Positions 5,152-5,819 of a DNA stretch of 5,819 nucleotides are shown in pieces; position 1 is the first letter of the stretch, and every line of letters starts with the position of its first letter. The stretch is taken from NCBI GenBank assembly GCA_031429035.1, contig JANOYU010000142.1, positions 1 to 5,819 of the forward strand, given 5' to 3'. The stretch comes from Methylotenera_A sp031429035. Its GTDB lineage: Bacteria; Pseudomonadota; Gammaproteobacteria; Burkholderiales; Methylophilaceae. The notes beneath the pieces were generated by a model. It searched no databases. It was given only the letters and a program-made list of their open reading frames with translations, and had not been told where the DNA came from. A program made the translations under genes and the position numbers.

Positions 5152-5819
5152 TTATACAGCTGCTAATGAAGCGCGCAGCTCACTTACAATCGTATTATAG
5201 CGATTTTTGTCTGAGTCTAAACCTTTGGTAAATATCGCATTGCCCGCTACAAAAGTATCTGCACCAGCTTTTGCGATTTCAGCAATGTTCATTGCGTTTA
5301 CGCCGCCATCAACTTCTAGCCAAATTTCACGGCCAGTTTCTTTGGTGTAAGCATCAATACGCGCACGTGCCTGTTTTAATTTTTGCAACGTTGATGGAAT
5401 GAATTTTTGCCCACCAAAACCTGGGTTTACCGACATCAACAAAATCATATCCACTTTATCCATCACATAATCTAAATAATGTAGCGGCGTGGCAGGGTTA
5501 AACACCAAGCCAGATTTACAGCCCAAATCGCGCACCATGCTTAAGGACCTGTCGATATGTTTTGAAGCCTCTGGGTGAAAAGTAATAATGTTCGCGCCCG
5601 CTTTGGCAAAGTCAGGAATGATTCTATCCACTGGCTCCACCATCAAATGCACGTCGATAATGCCGCCCACTTTAGCTGCAATTTCGCGTATCGATTCGCA
5701 CACTAATGGGCCAATGGTCAGGTTGGGCACAAAATGGTTATCCATCACGTCAAAGTGTACTAAATCGGTGCCAGATGAAATCACATCATCAATTTCTTGA
5801 CCAAGCTTGGCAAAGTTGG
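5152..5819 (-). CDS. rpe: Ribulose-phosphate 3-epimerase, N-terminus outside window
   Basis: Interconverts ribulose 5-phosphate and xylulose 5-phosphate in the pentose phosphate pathway (and in Calvin or ribulose monophosphate cycles where present). About 221 residues are visible. The frame is open to the window edge and reads NFAKLGQEIDDVISSGTD at its start, matching the ADFAxLG region of the family, so only about ten N-terminal residues are missing. The GTG at 5784 is internal, not the real start. Diagnostic motifs are VHFDVMDNHFVPNLTIG (metal His and Asp), DVHLMVEP (metal His), ITFHPEAS, LMSVNPGFGGQKFIPS and WLEVDGGVN (catalytic Asp), then ADTFVAGNAIF for phosphate binding. It lies directly upstream of the trp leader. 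Many betaproteobacteria have gph between rpe and trpE, but here it is absent. Confidence 0.97.
   Translation of the reverse strand, partial: NFAKLGQEIDDVISSGTDLVHFDVMDNHFVPNLTIGPLVCESIREIAAKVGGIIDVHLMVEPVDRIIPDFAKAGANIITFHPEASKHIDRSLSMVRDLGCKSGLVFNPATPLHYLDYVMDKVDMILLMSVNPGFGGQKFIPSTLQKLKQARARIDAYTKETGREIWLEVDGGVNAMNIAEIAKAGADTFVAGNAIFTKGLDSDKNRYNTIVSELRASLAAV

Noticed and set aside
5151..5156. Firm promoter call for TATAAA overlapping the rpe stop
   Set aside because: The hexamer 17 bp upstream is GCTGCG, with no resemblance to a -35 box, and the region is AT-rich enough for such a match by chance.
5785..5819. Start of rpe at the GTG near 5784
   Set aside because: The same frame continues upstream to the window edge with the conserved NFAKLGQEIDD residues, so the GTG is internal and the gene is simply cut by the window.

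Overview
All genes in this window lie on the minus strand, so transcription reads from right to left. The order is rpe (5' end outside the window), a short tryptophan-rich leader peptide trpL, trpE, trpG, trpD, a small DUF3465-type lipoprotein gene, trpC, and hemB (3' end outside the window). The gene set, the split trp layout (trpE-G-D-C together, with no trpF, trpB or trpA here) and the moderate-to-low G+C suggest a betaproteobacterium. A low-GC methylotroph of the Methylophilaceae type is a reasonable guess, but this is inference; no taxonomic marker was searched.

Right part (5819-5027): the ribulose-phosphate 3-epimerase gene ends at 5152. Eighteen bases after its stop begins a 14-codon reading frame, MFINLSWRWQNGWR, with three Trp codons. 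It overlaps two nested inverted repeats and lies directly ahead of trpE. This is the hallmark of a ribosome-mediated trp attenuator or leader and is the most interesting feature of the window. It is too short for ordinary gene callers.

Centre (5026-1862): trpE and trpG overlap by one base (TAATG) and encode the two subunits of anthranilate synthase. trpD (anthranilate phosphoribosyltransferase) follows after 58 bp holding a CCCTCTCCC / GGGAGAGGG repeat hairpin. An AT-rich palindrome with a T8 run sits on the trpD stop codon and looks like a weak terminator.

Left part (1861-1): a 161-bp gap contains a compact GC-rich inverted-repeat element of about 90 bp. Next come the lipoprotein gene, trpC (indole-3-glycerol phosphate synthase) and the first 140 codons of hemB. 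The hemB product has the aspartate-type (zinc-independent) metal-site signature rather than the cysteine type. TrpE/TrpG, TrpD and TrpC carry chorismate through anthranilate and phosphoribosyl-anthranilate; TrpF, encoded elsewhere, makes the substrate that TrpC closes to indole-glycerol phosphate. rpe and hemB are flanking housekeeping genes.
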